Assembly: GCF_001721685.1 (NCBI RefSeq)
Contig: NZ_CP012502.1
Span: 1,488,001 to 1,552,000 of the forward strand
DNA from: Salisediminibacterium beveridgei
Lineage (GTDB): Bacteria > Bacillota > Bacilli > Bacillales > Salisediminibacteriaceae
Length of the DNA: 64,000 nt
Direction of reading: 5' to 3'
The notes beneath the pieces are model-generated. The model was not told where the DNA came from. It was given only the letters and a program-made list of their open reading frames with translations, and did no database searches. Both the position numbers and the translations under genes were made by a program. Below, piece after piece: positions 24,675 to 33,684 of the stretch; within the stretch, counting starts at the first letter, position 1; the number at the start of each line of letters is the position of its first letter.

Positions 24675-25718
24675 GTGAATTTTGAACAGAATATCATGAC
24701 ATATCTTCATGAGTGTATTGGATTTGACCGCTCAACAAAGGCAATCATGCACATTTTACTTGGCAAACGATCTGCACAGACGATTCAGGATATTCACCTT
24801 TTTCAAGTAGAGAATCTTGGCGGGTTATTGAAATTCGCACCGGAATATCTCTGTAAAACTTTTGAACAAAAGTTTCAAGCGTACAGAAAACGTCAAGAAA
24901 TGTTCAGAAATCGAGCCGGTGAAAATACAGGATTGAATCCACTCTTATCAAATAAGATTCATGGTATGCGAAATGAATGGACCGGACAAGCGCAGTTCTT
25001 TTTCGAGGGGGTTGCACTGACTGTTCAGTCTTGTTCGTTTTTGAAAGCTGGAGAGTCTTATTTCTTCCCGGTTTCAGAAAATGAAGTGATACAACATAAA
25101 GTGAAACGATTATTAAAATCAGGTGGCGACATTCATGATGTGACTTCGCAGTTATATGTGGAATTGAACATGGCCTTGACATTCGTCACAGATATTGATG
25201 TAACGCCATTTGTACTAAAACTGACAGCGAAAAACGAGGTGGGGTATACCTATTCACAATTGGCTGACATGTATCAGTTAACTGAATTGGAGATGTACAT
25301 TCGCATCAGAATGACCCTGCACGCTGTGTTGGACGAAATCACGTCTTCACCTAGAGACTATCCTTTATTGAAGATGCTGTTAACTGATGATCAAAGCGAA
25401 ACCCGACTTTTCACTGCTACCGCTATGAAGACGAAAGAACTTCTTGAAAAAGGACGGTCACTTGAGGAAATTGCAAACGTCAGGCGGCTTAAAATGAGTA
25501 CAGTGGAAGACCACTTAGCTGAGTTGGCTTTTGCAGATGACACCTTTGATTATCGCCCATACCTGACTGAAGATGACTTGTCTCATCTTTGTCAGGTTAT
25601 AAAAAAAACCAATGCTACGAAATTAAGACAATTGCGTGATGAAACAATGGAACAATACAGTTATCTGCAACTTCGAATCGCCATGGCACTTTCAAGGGGG
25701 AGATCAATTGAATCTTGA
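24675..25718 (+). CDS. ypbB: YpbB, helix-turn-helix protein upstream of recS
   Basis: Function unknown. The 347-residue protein is mostly helical, and the C-terminal third has HTH-like repeats (VGYTYSQLADMYQLTELEMYIRIR; GRSLEEIANVRRLKMSTVEDHLAEL) of the type that follows RecQ helicases. In B. subtilis ypbB lies directly before recS, and here the end overlaps the RecS start by 11 bp, so the two probably work together. The start is GTG at 24675, about 10 nt after AAAAGGAG. Confidence 0.8.
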   Translation: MNFEQNIMTYLHECIGFDRSTKAIMHILLGKRSAQTIQDIHLFQVENLGGLLKFAPEYLCKTFEQKFQAYRKRQEMFRNRAGENTGLNPLLSNKIHGMRNEWTGQAQFFFEGVALTVQSCSFLKAGESYFFPVSENEVIQHKVKRLLKSGGDIHDVTSQLYVELNMALTFVTDIDVTPFVLKLTAKNEVGYTYSQLADMYQLTELEMYIRIRMTLHAVLDEITSSPRDYPLLKMLLTDDQSETRLFTATAMKTKELLEKGRSLEEIANVRRLKMSTVEDHLAELAFADDTFDYRPYLTEDDLSHLCQVIKKTNATKLRQLRDETMEQYSYLQLRIAMALSRGRSIES

Positions 25719-27234
25719 GGATCAGCTTAAATATTTTTTCGGTTATTCAACATTTCAAGGACGTCAAAAAGAGGTGATATCATCCGTCTTGTCAGGGTGT
25801 GATACGCTGGCGGTTCTTCCGACAGGGGCGGGGAAGAGTTTGTGTTATCTTCTGCCTTCACAAATTACTCCTGGACTTACGGTAGTGATTTCTCCTCTTG
25901 TTTCTTTGATGGAAGATCAGGTCATGCAGCTTAAGGCTGCCGGTTTTAAACGAACGGCCCATTTAAGCGGTATGCTCGATTATAAAAGAAAACAGGAGTT
26001 GATCAGTCAGGTTGATCAGCTGGATGTGCTTTTCCTCTCACCGGAAATGCTTCAGCAAAGAAACTTACAGGCCAAACTCTTATCAACTGAAATTTCTCTG
26101 TTTGCAGTTGATGAGGCGCATTGCATCTCACAATGGGGACACGAGTTCCGTACGGACTATTTGAGAATTGGGGAATTCATTAAACGTTTAAATAATCCAG
26201 TGATTCTGGCTCTCACAGCTACGGCACCGGAAAGGGTCAGAGAAGATATCATTGAGCAAATGGGTATGAATGAACCGAGGAGGATTATATCATCAGTTGA
26301 CCGGGAAAATATTTATCTTGAAGAAATCGAGGTCGAAACAGATGATGATAAACGTGAGAACCTTTTGACATTACTTAAAGACACCACTGAGCCTGCTATC
26401 ATTTATTGCGGTACAAGAAATGATGCTGAACAGATCAGTACATTATTAAAAAGAAATCATTTTCTAGCAGAAGCCTATCATGGAGGCATGGTGAAAGAAG
26501 ACCGGCTCCTGATTCAACAGCAATTTTATTATGATCAGATCAGAATGGTCTGTGCCACCAATGCGTTTGGGATGGGTATTAATAAAGCGAATATACGTCA
26601 TGTGATCCATTACCACATTCCTTCATCTATCGAACAATACATTCAGGAAATTGGCAGAGCCGGCCGGGATGGGAATCAAAGTACAGCTCATATCATCTGG
26701 AAAAAGGAAGATCTGCAATTGCCACTCTGGATGGTTGAATCCGAGTTTCCAAATCATGCAGAGTTAGAGGCGATAGGGAAATATATTCATGAAAATAAAG
26801 GTGAAATACTTGATCTGACGAAATTTTATATATCTGAGAAGCAAGCTGAAATGATCCGTTTTCATCTGATCAACGCATTAATAATCGATGAGTACAGTAT
26901 GATTATTTTTGAAAACAAGAACGAACTAGCCTCTTCCTTTAACAACATGCGAAATCATTTCAATCACCGCTCTGCGGAAAAAAGAGTACAAGCTGCTTCT
27001 ATGGGAAGATTGTTATTGGATGAAAGTTGTATCCGTGAACGAATTCTGGTTTATTTTCAGGAGGATGAACTCAAAACCCCGGAAGTATGTTGCAATCGCT
27101 GTGGAAAACTACCGGCAGGGATTGTTCGTTCAGTTCCTGCAGAAATAAAATCAGGGCTGATGTTTGAGAATTGGGAATCAGTTCTAATGCGTAAATTTTT
27201 TGGTCAAGAGGTGCTGAATGAAGAGACAAATTGA
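25708..27234 (+). CDS. recS: RecQ-family ATP-dependent DNA helicase RecS
   Basis: 3'-5' DNA helicase of recombination and repair. The 508-residue protein has motif 0 (FGYSTFQGRQKEVI), Walker A (TGAGKSLCYLLP), the DEAH box in AVDEAHCISQWGHEF, LALTATA, and the second RecA-like domain ending in QEIGRAGRDG. The zinc-binding region is short, with a terminal CCNRCG. There is no HRDC domain, as is usual for RecS rather than full-length RecQ. The start is TTG at 25708 behind AAGGGGGAG. YpbB overlaps upstream and ypbD overlaps downstream. Confidence 0.92.
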   Translation: MNLEDQLKYFFGYSTFQGRQKEVISSVLSGCDTLAVLPTGAGKSLCYLLPSQITPGLTVVISPLVSLMEDQVMQLKAAGFKRTAHLSGMLDYKRKQELISQVDQLDVLFLSPEMLQQRNLQAKLLSTEISLFAVDEAHCISQWGHEFRTDYLRIGEFIKRLNNPVILALTATAPERVREDIIEQMGMNEPRRIISSVDRENIYLEEIEVETDDDKRENLLTLLKDTTEPAIIYCGTRNDAEQISTLLKRNHFLAEAYHGGMVKEDRLLIQQQFYYDQIRMVCATNAFGMGINKANIRHVIHYHIPSSIEQYIQEIGRAGRDGNQSTAHIIWKKEDLQLPLWMVESEFPNHAELEAIGKYIHENKGEILDLTKFYISEKQAEMIRFHLINALIIDEYSMIIFENKNELASSFNNMRNHFNHRSAEKRVQAASMGRLLLDESCIRERILVYFQEDELKTPEVCCNRCGKLPAGIVRSVPAEIKSGLMFENWESVLMRKFFGQEVLNEETN

Positions 27235-27799
27235 ACTGGTCGATCAAATGACTGACAGAGAGCTTCTTTTGAATGTCTATGCGACTCAAATTATCATTCT
27301 GAGCGTCGCTTTTGGCTTAAGCTGGATCATATCCGGATCTCCTGTCGACTGGATTAAAACGGTTTCTTTCTCGGCCGATGCAATTTTGGCAGGTGTCATT
27401 TTTGCGGTTATTATCGTGGCTCTCGAGATCTTTATGGATAAGCATTTACCCCATCAATGGCTTGATGATGGTGGTATCAATGAACGTCTATTCAGGAGTA
27501 TCTCGCCGTTCCATATATTGATACTTACTGCTATAATAGGCATTAGCGAGGAAATATTGTTCAGAGGCGTTATCCAGGAACAATTCGGGTTGGTGGTTGC
27601 CTCGGTCTTATTTGCTGCAGTACATGTAAGATATTGGCACAACAGATTTTTATTCAGTTTTATGGTTGTATTGAGCTTTATGTTCGGTCTCGTCTACTTA
27701 TGGAGTGGTAATTTACTCTCGGTCATTATTGCTCATGTACTGATTGATTTTCTTCTTGGATTATATATAAAAAAAACATCTGCAAAGATTGAAAGGTGA
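27218..27799 (+). CDS. ypbD: CPBP-family intramembrane metalloprotease YpbD
   Basis: Membrane protein of the CAAX-protease/bacteriocin-processing (CPBP) family. The 193-residue protein has about five helices and the three catalytic motifs in order: SEEILFRG, FAAVHVRYW and IIAHVLIDF. The substrate is unknown. It overlaps the end of recS by 17 bp with GAGGTG as ribosome binding site, the same arrangement as B. subtilis ypbC-ypbD. Confidence 0.85.
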   Translation: MKRQIELVDQMTDRELLLNVYATQIIILSVAFGLSWIISGSPVDWIKTVSFSADAILAGVIFAVIIVALEIFMDKHLPHQWLDDGGINERLFRSISPFHILILTAIIGISEEILFRGVIQEQFGLVVASVLFAAVHVRYWHNRFLFSFMVVLSFMFGLVYLWSGNLLSVIIAHVLIDFLLGLYIKKTSAKIER

Positions 27800-27805
27800 A
27801 GTCAA

Positions 27806-28147
27806 ATGACGAATGATCAAAATGATACAGACAGAGGTATTTCATCTTTCCCACCAAGGAGTGCTGTACACGGAGGCACTGGTAAAAAACGAAAGGAGCA
27901 TCTACAAGAACAACGAAATAAAAACGGGACTGTCGAAAGTAAGAATGTTCAGGAGAACGACGATGAGGTACTTGAAAATGATTCAACTTCAGAGCAGGTG
28001 GAAGAAACCACAACTTACGCGTACAGAAGACCCGAAAGAAAGCGGCCAAAATACTTATTGGTGAAGATATGGCTGGTTTTGTTTTTGATGATCGTGATTG
28101 GCATGGTGACATTCCCTCTTTGGCAGGACTGGTTGACTCTAATATAA
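27806..28147 (+). CDS. ypbE: Short YpbE-like single-pass membrane protein lacking LysM
   Basis: The 113-residue product has a polar, Glu/Asn-rich N-terminal cytoplasmic part, a basic stretch (YRRPERKRPKYLLVK) and one membrane helix (residues 86-108), then stops about six residues later. B. subtilis YpbE, at the same place, continues outside the membrane into a LysM domain. That part is missing here and no downstream frame restores it. It begins 6 nt after ypbD. The gene name rests on position and layout only. Confidence 0.6.
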   Translation: MTNDQNDTDRGISSFPPRSAVHGGTGKKRKEHLQEQRNKNGTVESKNVQENDDEVLENDSTSEQVEETTTYAYRRPERKRPKYLLVKIWLVLFLMIVIGMVTFPLWQDWLTLI

Positions 28148-28163
28148 TAACAGCAAATGACGG

Positions 28164-28192
28164 AAAACCAGGTATTTCACACCTGGTTTTTC
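28164..28192 (+). terminator. Terminator after the ypbE-like gene
   Basis: AAAACCAGGT pairs with ACCTGGTTTT around ATTTCAC, followed by TC. Confidence 0.8.
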
Positions 28193-28320
28193 TGATGGTT
28201 CAAGGAAGTCTGTCGTCACTGATGGAAACATGAATTAATAATATGGCTTTTACTTTTAACTAGACTAGAACGTGGGTTTTATCTATTTTCAACAGTTTTA
28301 TGAAGTTTACTTGAATTGGA

Positions 28321-28350
28321 TTGAAAACGCTTACAATATTTCGGTATACT
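28321..28350 (+). promoter_or_regulatory. Promoter of the 2-oxoacid:ferredoxin oxidoreductase operon
   Basis: TTGAAA (28321-28326) and TATACT (28345-28350) are spaced by 18 nt, just upstream of the TTG start at 28374. Confidence 0.65.
28322..28335. promoter_or_regulatory. Perfect cre (CcpA operator) over the -35 box
   Basis: TGAAAACGCTTACA matches every defined base of the cre consensus TGWNANCGNTNWCA and overlaps the -35 hexamer. Binding there would block RNA polymerase, so glucose repression by CcpA is predicted. Confidence 0.75.
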
Positions 28351-28373
28351 GTATGAGAGAGGGGGAGATAGGT

Positions 28374-29054
28374 TTGAACTGTCTTGTGATTACCGGCCAC
28401 TATGGTTCGGGAAAAACGGAACTTGCGCTTCATCAGGCAATGATTTGGCATAAAGACAATCATCATAATCTATGTCTTTGCGATGTCGATGTGATAAATC
28501 CCTACTTCAGGGCAAGGGAGCAAAAACAATGGCTCGAGGAACAGGGTATTCATCTGGTTGCTCCTTCTGAAGAACTGATGCATGCAGATTTACCCATTAT
28601 CAGTCCTGAGGTGTTGGCGAAACTGAAAGATCTAAATTCATCAGTCATATTGGATGCAGGGGGAGATCACGATGGTGCAACAGCAATTGGACAGTTTTCT
28701 GAATCGATCAAAGCCCGATCACATGAATTCTGGTTTGTTGCCAATCTGAATAGACCACAGGTATCCACTAAAGAAAAAATCATGGAGATGATTGATAGAA
28801 TCGAACGAAAAGCACGGTTGCGGATTACTGGTCTGATTCATAATACACATCTTGCAGGAGGAGATTTCCCTGTCGAAGAACTGATTTCACATGAGCGCGT
28901 GGTGAGAGAAGTTGCAGCCGAAAAAAACATTCCACTTGTCGGAACAATGGTGGAGAGGAAAGTCTATGACAAATGGGACCCGGAGAAGAAAAATAACATA
29001 AAAGATCTGATAATTTTCAGCCGGAAATTAACAGCGCCCTGGCATTCCGTATAA
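28374..29054 (+). CDS. P-loop NTPase (MinD/CobQ-like) leading the KOR operon
   Basis: Function unknown. The 226-residue cytosolic protein has Walker A GHYGSGKTEL at the N-terminus, a DVDVINPYFR switch-like segment, and an ILDAGGDHDGA stretch at the Walker B position. The fold is that of SIMIBI NTPases such as MinD and CooC. The start is TTG at 28374 behind GAGGGGGAG; the frame is open upstream but the promoter lies there. It is the first gene of an operon with ferredoxin and KorABC, so a role in maturing or regulating that enzyme is a reasonable guess, not shown. Confidence 0.75.
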   Translation: MNCLVITGHYGSGKTELALHQAMIWHKDNHHNLCLCDVDVINPYFRAREQKQWLEEQGIHLVAPSEELMHADLPIISPEVLAKLKDLNSSVILDAGGDHDGATAIGQFSESIKARSHEFWFVANLNRPQVSTKEKIMEMIDRIERKARLRITGLIHNTHLAGGDFPVEELISHERVVREVAAEKNIPLVGTMVERKVYDKWDPEKKNNIKDLIIFSRKLTAPWHSV

Positions 29055-29068
29055 AGGAGGATGACATG

Positions 29069-29287
29069 ATGAACAGAGTGGTATTTCATGAAGATCATTG
29101 TAAAGGCTGTGGATTATGCATTTCGGTTTGCCCGAAAGGAATCATACAGGCTGCAGAACATATGAATAAAAAAGGGTATCAGCCTGTTGAAGTAATCAAT
29201 CAGGAGGCATGTACAAGTTGTACGGCATGTGCACTGATATGTCCCGATACCGTAATCACGGTTTACCGCCCGGACAAAACAGCATGA
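29069..29287 (+). CDS. korD: 2x[4Fe-4S] ferredoxin subunit of 2-oxoacid oxidoreductase
   Basis: Delta-type subunit carrying electrons from the KorAB core to ferredoxin. The 72-residue protein has two complete CxxCxxCxxxCP motifs (C11, C14, C17, C21 and C48, C51, C54, C58). AGGAGG lies 8 nt before the ATG at 29069; the preceding ATG at 29066 is also possible. It sits between the P-loop NTPase gene and the alpha-subunit gene. Confidence 0.88.
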   Translation: MNRVVFHEDHCKGCGLCISVCPKGIIQAAEHMNKKGYQPVEVINQEACTSCTACALICPDTVITVYRPDKTA

Positions 29288-29330
29288 TAGCAGCAACGCC
29301 AGACTAAAGACAATTCGGGGAGTGGTTGAA

Positions 29331-30401
29331 ATGGTGAAAGTTCTGATGAAGGGAAATGAAGTGATCGGGGAAGCTGCAATTCAAGCTGATTGCTATTATT
29401 TTTTCGGTTATCCCATCACACCTCAGAGTGAGCTGGTTGCCTATATGGCAAAACGTTTACCTGAAGTAGGAGGGGTATTTCTTCAAGCGGAAAGTGAAAT
29501 CAGTGCAATCAATATGGTCTACGGAGCTGCATCCGCCGGTGTAAGAGTGATGACTTCATCATCAAGTCCCGGGTTCAGCTTAAAACAGGAGGGAATTTCT
29601 TATCTAGCCGGCGCAGAATTGCCTGCAGTGATTGTGAATGTTGGTCGAGGTGGACCCGGGCTTGGTAATATTCAACCGGCTCAGTCCGATTATTTTCAGG
29701 TTACAAAAGGTGGGGGACACGGCGATTATTACACACCGGTCCTTGCTCCTTCCTCTTTGCAGGAAATTGCTGAATTGACTCAGGAAGGGTTCAGGATTGC
29801 CGATCAATACAGGACACCTGTTATCATCCTTGGAGACGGTATGCTCGGACAGATGATGGAACCTGTTGATTTCGATGCTGTTGAAAAAGTCGATCAAGTA
29901 TTTGCTAAGGAATGGGCAACTACTGGAACAAAAGGAGACGGGGGACCGAAAACCATTACCTCATTGGATTTGAATGACGTACTCCTCGAGGAACGCAATC
30001 ATCGCTTACAAGCGAAATATCAGGAAATCAGGGATAAGGAAGTTAAAGTAATCTGTCATTATGAAGAAGAAGCTGACTGGTTTGTCGTAGCTTATGGAAC
30101 CGTTGGACGAATCGTTCAAAGTGCTGTTGAAAAAGCGCGAGAAGAAGGTGTTAATGTTGGTTTAATCAGACCTGTCAGCCTTTGGCCGTTCCCTCATGAG
30201 ACGATATCAGGGTTCAGTGAAACATCATCTCATATTTTAGTGGTTGAAATGAGCGCAGGGCAAATGGTTGAAGACGTTCGATTGGCTGTAGAAGGGAAAG
30301 CTCCTGTCAGTTTCTATGGTCGAAACGGTGGGGTTATTCCTTCAGTTGGCGAAATCCTTGAGCAGATTATGAAAATAGATGCGGGGGTGACAGTCCGATG
30401 A
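29331..30401 (+). CDS. korA: 2-oxoacid:ferredoxin oxidoreductase, alpha subunit (KorA/VorB type)
   Basis: Substrate-binding subunit for CoA-dependent oxidative decarboxylation of 2-oxoglutarate or branched-chain 2-oxoacids. The 356-residue protein starts with MKGNEVIGEAAIQADC and has the YPITPQSEL motif, SSSSPGFSLKQEG and NVGRGGPGLG, all conserved in the pyrimidine-binding domain. The second domain lies near VAYGTVGRIVQSAV. The choice between KOR and VOR cannot be made from these motifs. The ATG at 29331 is used; a GTG at 29322 overlaps the GGGGAGTGG ribosome binding site. It overlaps korB by 4 bp. Confidence 0.88.
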   Translation: MVKVLMKGNEVIGEAAIQADCYYFFGYPITPQSELVAYMAKRLPEVGGVFLQAESEISAINMVYGAASAGVRVMTSSSSPGFSLKQEGISYLAGAELPAVIVNVGRGGPGLGNIQPAQSDYFQVTKGGGHGDYYTPVLAPSSLQEIAELTQEGFRIADQYRTPVIILGDGMLGQMMEPVDFDAVEKVDQVFAKEWATTGTKGDGGPKTITSLDLNDVLLEERNHRLQAKYQEIRDKEVKVICHYEEEADWFVVAYGTVGRIVQSAVEKAREEGVNVGLIRPVSLWPFPHETISGFSETSSHILVVEMSAGQMVEDVRLAVEGKAPVSFYGRNGGVIPSVGEILEQIMKIDAGVTVR

Positions 30402-31150
30402 AAACCGTATTCGAAAAAACATCAGGATTGACTGAAAAAGAAACGCATTATTGTCCAGGTTGTACACATGGCATTATTCACAGGATAACTGCTGAAGTAC
30501 TTGAAGAGTTGAATGTTCTTGAACAAACCATTGGTGTAGCCTCTGTTGGGTGCTCGGTCTTATCATATGACTATTTTAATTGTGACATGACTCAAGCCGC
30601 CCATGGACGAGCTCCTGCAGTAGCAACTGGCATCAGGCGTGTTTTGCCGGAAGACCGCATCATTTTCACGTATCAGGGAGACGGTGATCTGGCATCAATA
30701 GGAATGGGTGAAATAGTACACAGTGCAGCAAGAAGTGAAAATATCACAGTGATTTTCGTCAATAATGCGATCTATGGTATGACCGGAGGACAAATGGCGC
30801 CGACAACACTGACAGGGCAGAAAACGGTGACTTCTCCCGAGGGTAGGAATACTGCCATGCAAGGACTGCCGATCCGGGTCGCAGAAATGTTGTCAACGTT
30901 GGATGGAGCCACATATATTGAGCGCGTTTCTGTTCATGATGTGGCACATATCATGAAAACAAAGAAAGCGTTAAAAAGAGCATTCGAGACTCAAAAAGCG
31001 GGCCTTGGTTTTACGATGATCGAAATCTTATCCACCTGTCCGACGAATTGGGGGATTGATCCGGAAGAGTCGCTGTCGTTTATTAAAGAAGAAATGATTC
31101 CTTATTATCCACTAGGTGTCTTCCAGGATCGCAGGAAAGAGAAAGGGTGA
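30398..31150 (+). CDS. korB: 2-oxoacid:ferredoxin oxidoreductase, beta (TPP-binding) subunit
   Basis: Holds thiamine diphosphate. The 250-residue protein has the YCPGCTHGIIHR motif and the TPP-Mg site TYQGDGDLASIG, followed by NNAIYGMTGGQMAPTT. Cys residues near SVGCSVLSYDYFNCD belong to the region that holds the family's cluster or active-site Cys. ATGA overlap with korA and a 4-bp overlap into the korC frame region show tight coupling. Confidence 0.9.
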   Translation: MKTVFEKTSGLTEKETHYCPGCTHGIIHRITAEVLEELNVLEQTIGVASVGCSVLSYDYFNCDMTQAAHGRAPAVATGIRRVLPEDRIIFTYQGDGDLASIGMGEIVHSAARSENITVIFVNNAIYGMTGGQMAPTTLTGQKTVTSPEGRNTAMQGLPIRVAEMLSTLDGATYIERVSVHDVAHIMKTKKALKRAFETQKAGLGFTMIEILSTCPTNWGIDPEESLSFIKEEMIPYYPLGVFQDRRKEKG

Positions 31151-31155
31151 TTCAA

Positions 31156-31713
31156 ATGAAAGAAGAAATTATTATTGCCGGATTTGGTGGCCAAGGCGTG
31201 ATGTCCATGGGGCAATTACTAACGTTTGCCGGCATGAAAGAAGGGAAGGAAGTGTCGTGGCTCCCATCTTATGGTCCCGAACAGAGAGGTGGCACCGCTA
31301 ATGTTCAAGTCGTTATCAGTGATGGTCCCTTTGGTTCACCGGTCATTGATGAACCAAGTGTTGTTATTGTATTAAATGATCCTTCTTTTGAAAAATTTGA
31401 ACCAAGAGTGTGTCCTGGAGGCGTACTGATCACGAATTCAGATCTTGTGAATCAGACATCAAACAGGAATGATATTAAAATCATTGAGGTTCCGGCCACA
31501 ACTGTCGCAATCACCTTATCAGAAGAGCGCTCAGCAGGTATGGTAATTCTCGGTGCATTAATTGGAACAACCGGTATATTGTCGAGACCTTCATTGCTCG
31601 AAGCCCTAGAAGATGTACTGGGAAAACGAAAAACACATTTGATCCCTGTGAATGAAAAAGCGATTCGCGCAGGTGAAGATTATGCCGGACAAGGAAAAGG
31701 TATTCTGGTTTAA
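31156..31713 (+). CDS. korC: 2-oxoacid:ferredoxin oxidoreductase, gamma subunit
   Basis: CoA-binding gamma subunit. The 185-residue protein starts with IIIAGFGGQGVMSMGQLL and has the SYGPEQRGGTANVQV signature of the family. The ATG at 31156 follows GAAAGGGTGA; an in-frame GTG at 31147 lies in the ribosome binding site. It completes the NTPase-korDABC operon. fhs follows 55 nt later with no terminator between them. Confidence 0.9.
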   Translation: MKEEIIIAGFGGQGVMSMGQLLTFAGMKEGKEVSWLPSYGPEQRGGTANVQVVISDGPFGSPVIDEPSVVIVLNDPSFEKFEPRVCPGGVLITNSDLVNQTSNRNDIKIIEVPATTVAITLSEERSAGMVILGALIGTTGILSRPSLLEALEDVLGKRKTHLIPVNEKAIRAGEDYAGQGKGILV

Positions 31714-31768
31714 AGGTTCATGATAAACTGAACAAGTAATCAACAGGCTAAGTTCAGGAGGGGTAAAC

Positions 31769-33451
31769 ATGGCAAGAGAAGTAAAATCAGACATTGAAAT
31801 AGCTCAAGCATGCAAGATGATGAAAATTTCAGAATTGATTGAGGAATTGAATATTCACGAAAATGACTGGGAACCTTATGGTCATTACAAAGGAAAGCTT
31901 TCGCTGGATTTACTGGAAAAACATCAGAATACGCCAGATGGCAAGGTTATTCTTGTCACAGCCATTAATCCAACACCTGCAGGGGAAGGGAAGTCAACCA
32001 TTACCGTTGGACTCGGACAGGCATTGAATAAAATCGGGAAAAAAGCTGTGATTGCACTCAGAGAGCCTTCATTGGGACCAACCATGGGGATCAAAGGAGG
32101 GGCGGCGGGAGGCGGTTACTCTCAGGTGGTACCTATGGAAGATATCAATCTTCACTTCACGGGTGATCTGCACGCGATAACCACAGCACACAATGCACTG
32201 GCTGCGATGGTGGATAATCATATTCATCGGGGCAATGAATTAGACTTGGACGTTCGACGCATCACCTGGAAACGGGTTCTGGATATCAACGACCGATCTC
32301 TTAGACATATTAATATCGGTCTGGGTGGCCCCCTGCATGGTATACCTCGCGAATCAGGATTCGATATCACCGTTGCATCAGAAATCATGGCCATTCTCTG
32401 TCTCGCATCAGACCTGAATGATTTAAAAAAGCGCTTCGCACGAATAGTCATTGGATATTCTTCCAATCAAAAGCCAGTAACCGTCAAAGACCTTGAAGCA
32501 GAAGGCGCATTAACTTTATTGATGAAAGATGCCTTGAAACCGAATCTGGTTCAAACATTGGAAAATACGCCAGCATTGATTCATGGTGGCCCTTTTGCAA
32601 ATATCGCACACGGCTGTAATAGCGTCATGGCAACAAAGCTCGCATCTAAATTAGGAGATTACGTTGTCACTGAGGCTGGATTCGGCGCAGATTTAGGTGC
32701 TGAGAAATTCTTGAACATTAAAATGAGAGCAGGTAATATTCAACCGAGCCTCGTGGTGATTGTAGCAACAATCCGGGCATTGAAAATGCATGGAGGCGTC
32801 CCGAAAGATCAATTAAAGAATCCAGACACCGAAGCAATGAAAAAAGGTCTGGGCAACTTGGAGAAACACGTGGAATCAATTCGTGCGTTTGGACTGCCTC
32901 ATGTTGTGGCAATTAACCGATTTGTTCATGATTCAGAGGAGGAAATCGAAACACTGCGCCACTGGTGTGGAGAAAAAGGGATAGAGGTTGAACTTGCAAA
33001 CGTTTGGGAAGAAGGCGGAGCAGGAGGAACCGCATTGGCTGAAAAAGTCGTTCATGAAATTGAACATAGGAAAAATCAGTTTAAACCGTTATATGAACTG
33101 GAGGATTCGCTGTTATCGAAAGTGAATACCATCGCAAAAACAGTCTATGGAGCAGATGGTGCCGTCTTATCGAAAGAAGCGCAAAAACAGTTGAAGGATA
33201 TTCAAACCAATGGTTGGGAACACTTGCCTGTTTGCATGGCAAAAACCCAAAATTCGCTATCAGATGATCCTACTCGAATAGGTCGTCCTGAAAACTTTCA
33301 GATCACAATCAGAGAGCTGAAACCATCTATTGGAGCGGGCTTTATTGTTGCGCTGACAGGCAGTATTATGACCATGCCAGGACTCCCGAAACGTCCCGCT
33401 GCGGTCGATATGGATGTTGATGAAGAAGGCAAAGCAACGGGCTTATTCTGA
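31769..33451 (+). CDS. fhs: Formate-tetrahydrofolate ligase
   Basis: ATP-dependent enzyme that joins formate to tetrahydrofolate, giving 10-formyl-THF for one-carbon metabolism. The 560-residue protein has the P-loop [18 protein letters not shown], the [20 protein letters not shown] signature and [11 protein letters not shown], as in other FTHFS enzymes. AGGAGGGG precedes the ATG. It follows korC without a terminator, so it may be read from the cre-controlled promoter. It is the one clear formate-using enzyme in the window. Confidence 0.96.
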   Translation: MAREVKSDIEIAQACKMMKISELIEELNIHENDWEPYGHYKGKLSLDLLEKHQNTPDGKVILVTAINPTPAGEGKSTITVGLGQALNKIGKKAVIALREPSLGPTMGIKGGAAGGGYSQVVPMEDINLHFTGDLHAITTAHNALAAMVDNHIHRGNELDLDVRRITWKRVLDINDRSLRHINIGLGGPLHGIPRESGFDITVASEIMAILCLASDLNDLKKRFARIVIGYSSNQKPVTVKDLEAEGALTLLMKDALKPNLVQTLENTPALIHGGPFANIAHGCNSVMATKLASKLGDYVVTEAGFGADLGAEKFLNIKMRAGNIQPSLVVIVATIRALKMHGGVPKDQLKNPDTEAMKKGLGNLEKHVESIRAFGLPHVVAINRFVHDSEEEIETLRHWCGEKGIEVELANVWEEGGAGGTALAEKVVHEIEHRKNQFKPLYELEDSLLSKVNTIAKTVYGADGAVLSKEAQKQLKDIQTNGWEHLPVCMAKTQNSLSDDPTRIGRPENFQITIRELKPSIGAGFIVALTGSIMTMPGLPKRPAAVDMDVDEEGKATGLF

Positions 33452-33484
33452 ATTGGCGTTGAATTAAAGCACATCATATACGTT

Positions 33485-33515
33485 GACCGGGTTTTTATTA
33501 TACCCGGTCTTTTCT
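33485..33515 (+). terminator. Terminator after fhs
   Basis: GACCGGGT pairs with ACCCGGTC around a 9-nt loop, followed by TTTTCT. Confidence 0.8.
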
Positions 33516-33555
33516 ATATTTAATGCAGAGGATTAATTTTTTTATAGATAAATCG

Positions 33556-33637
33556 CTGAATTATTGTATAATAGTGTGGAAAGATTTGCACAACTGAATT
33601 CAATAGTTTTATAATAACATTATGCCGTTGCTGAATT
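33556..33637. repeat. Three CTGAATT repeats at 37-38 bp spacing upstream of the B12-regulator gene
   Basis: CTGAATT occurs at 33556, 33594 and 33631. The copies surround a TATAAT at 33567 and the promoter at 33586-33615. CACAACTG is also repeated (33589, 33644). They could be operators for the regulator encoded downstream, but this is inference. Confidence 0.35.
33586..33615 (+). promoter_or_regulatory. Promoter of the CarH/LitR-like regulator
   Basis: TTGCAC and TATAAT are spaced by 18 nt, about 70 nt upstream of the start codon. Another TATAAT at 33567-33572 has no good -35 box. Confidence 0.5.
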
Positions 33638-33684
33638 AACTTTCACAACTGTTCTGGAGTGAATAAGTAAAGTGGGTGACGATC

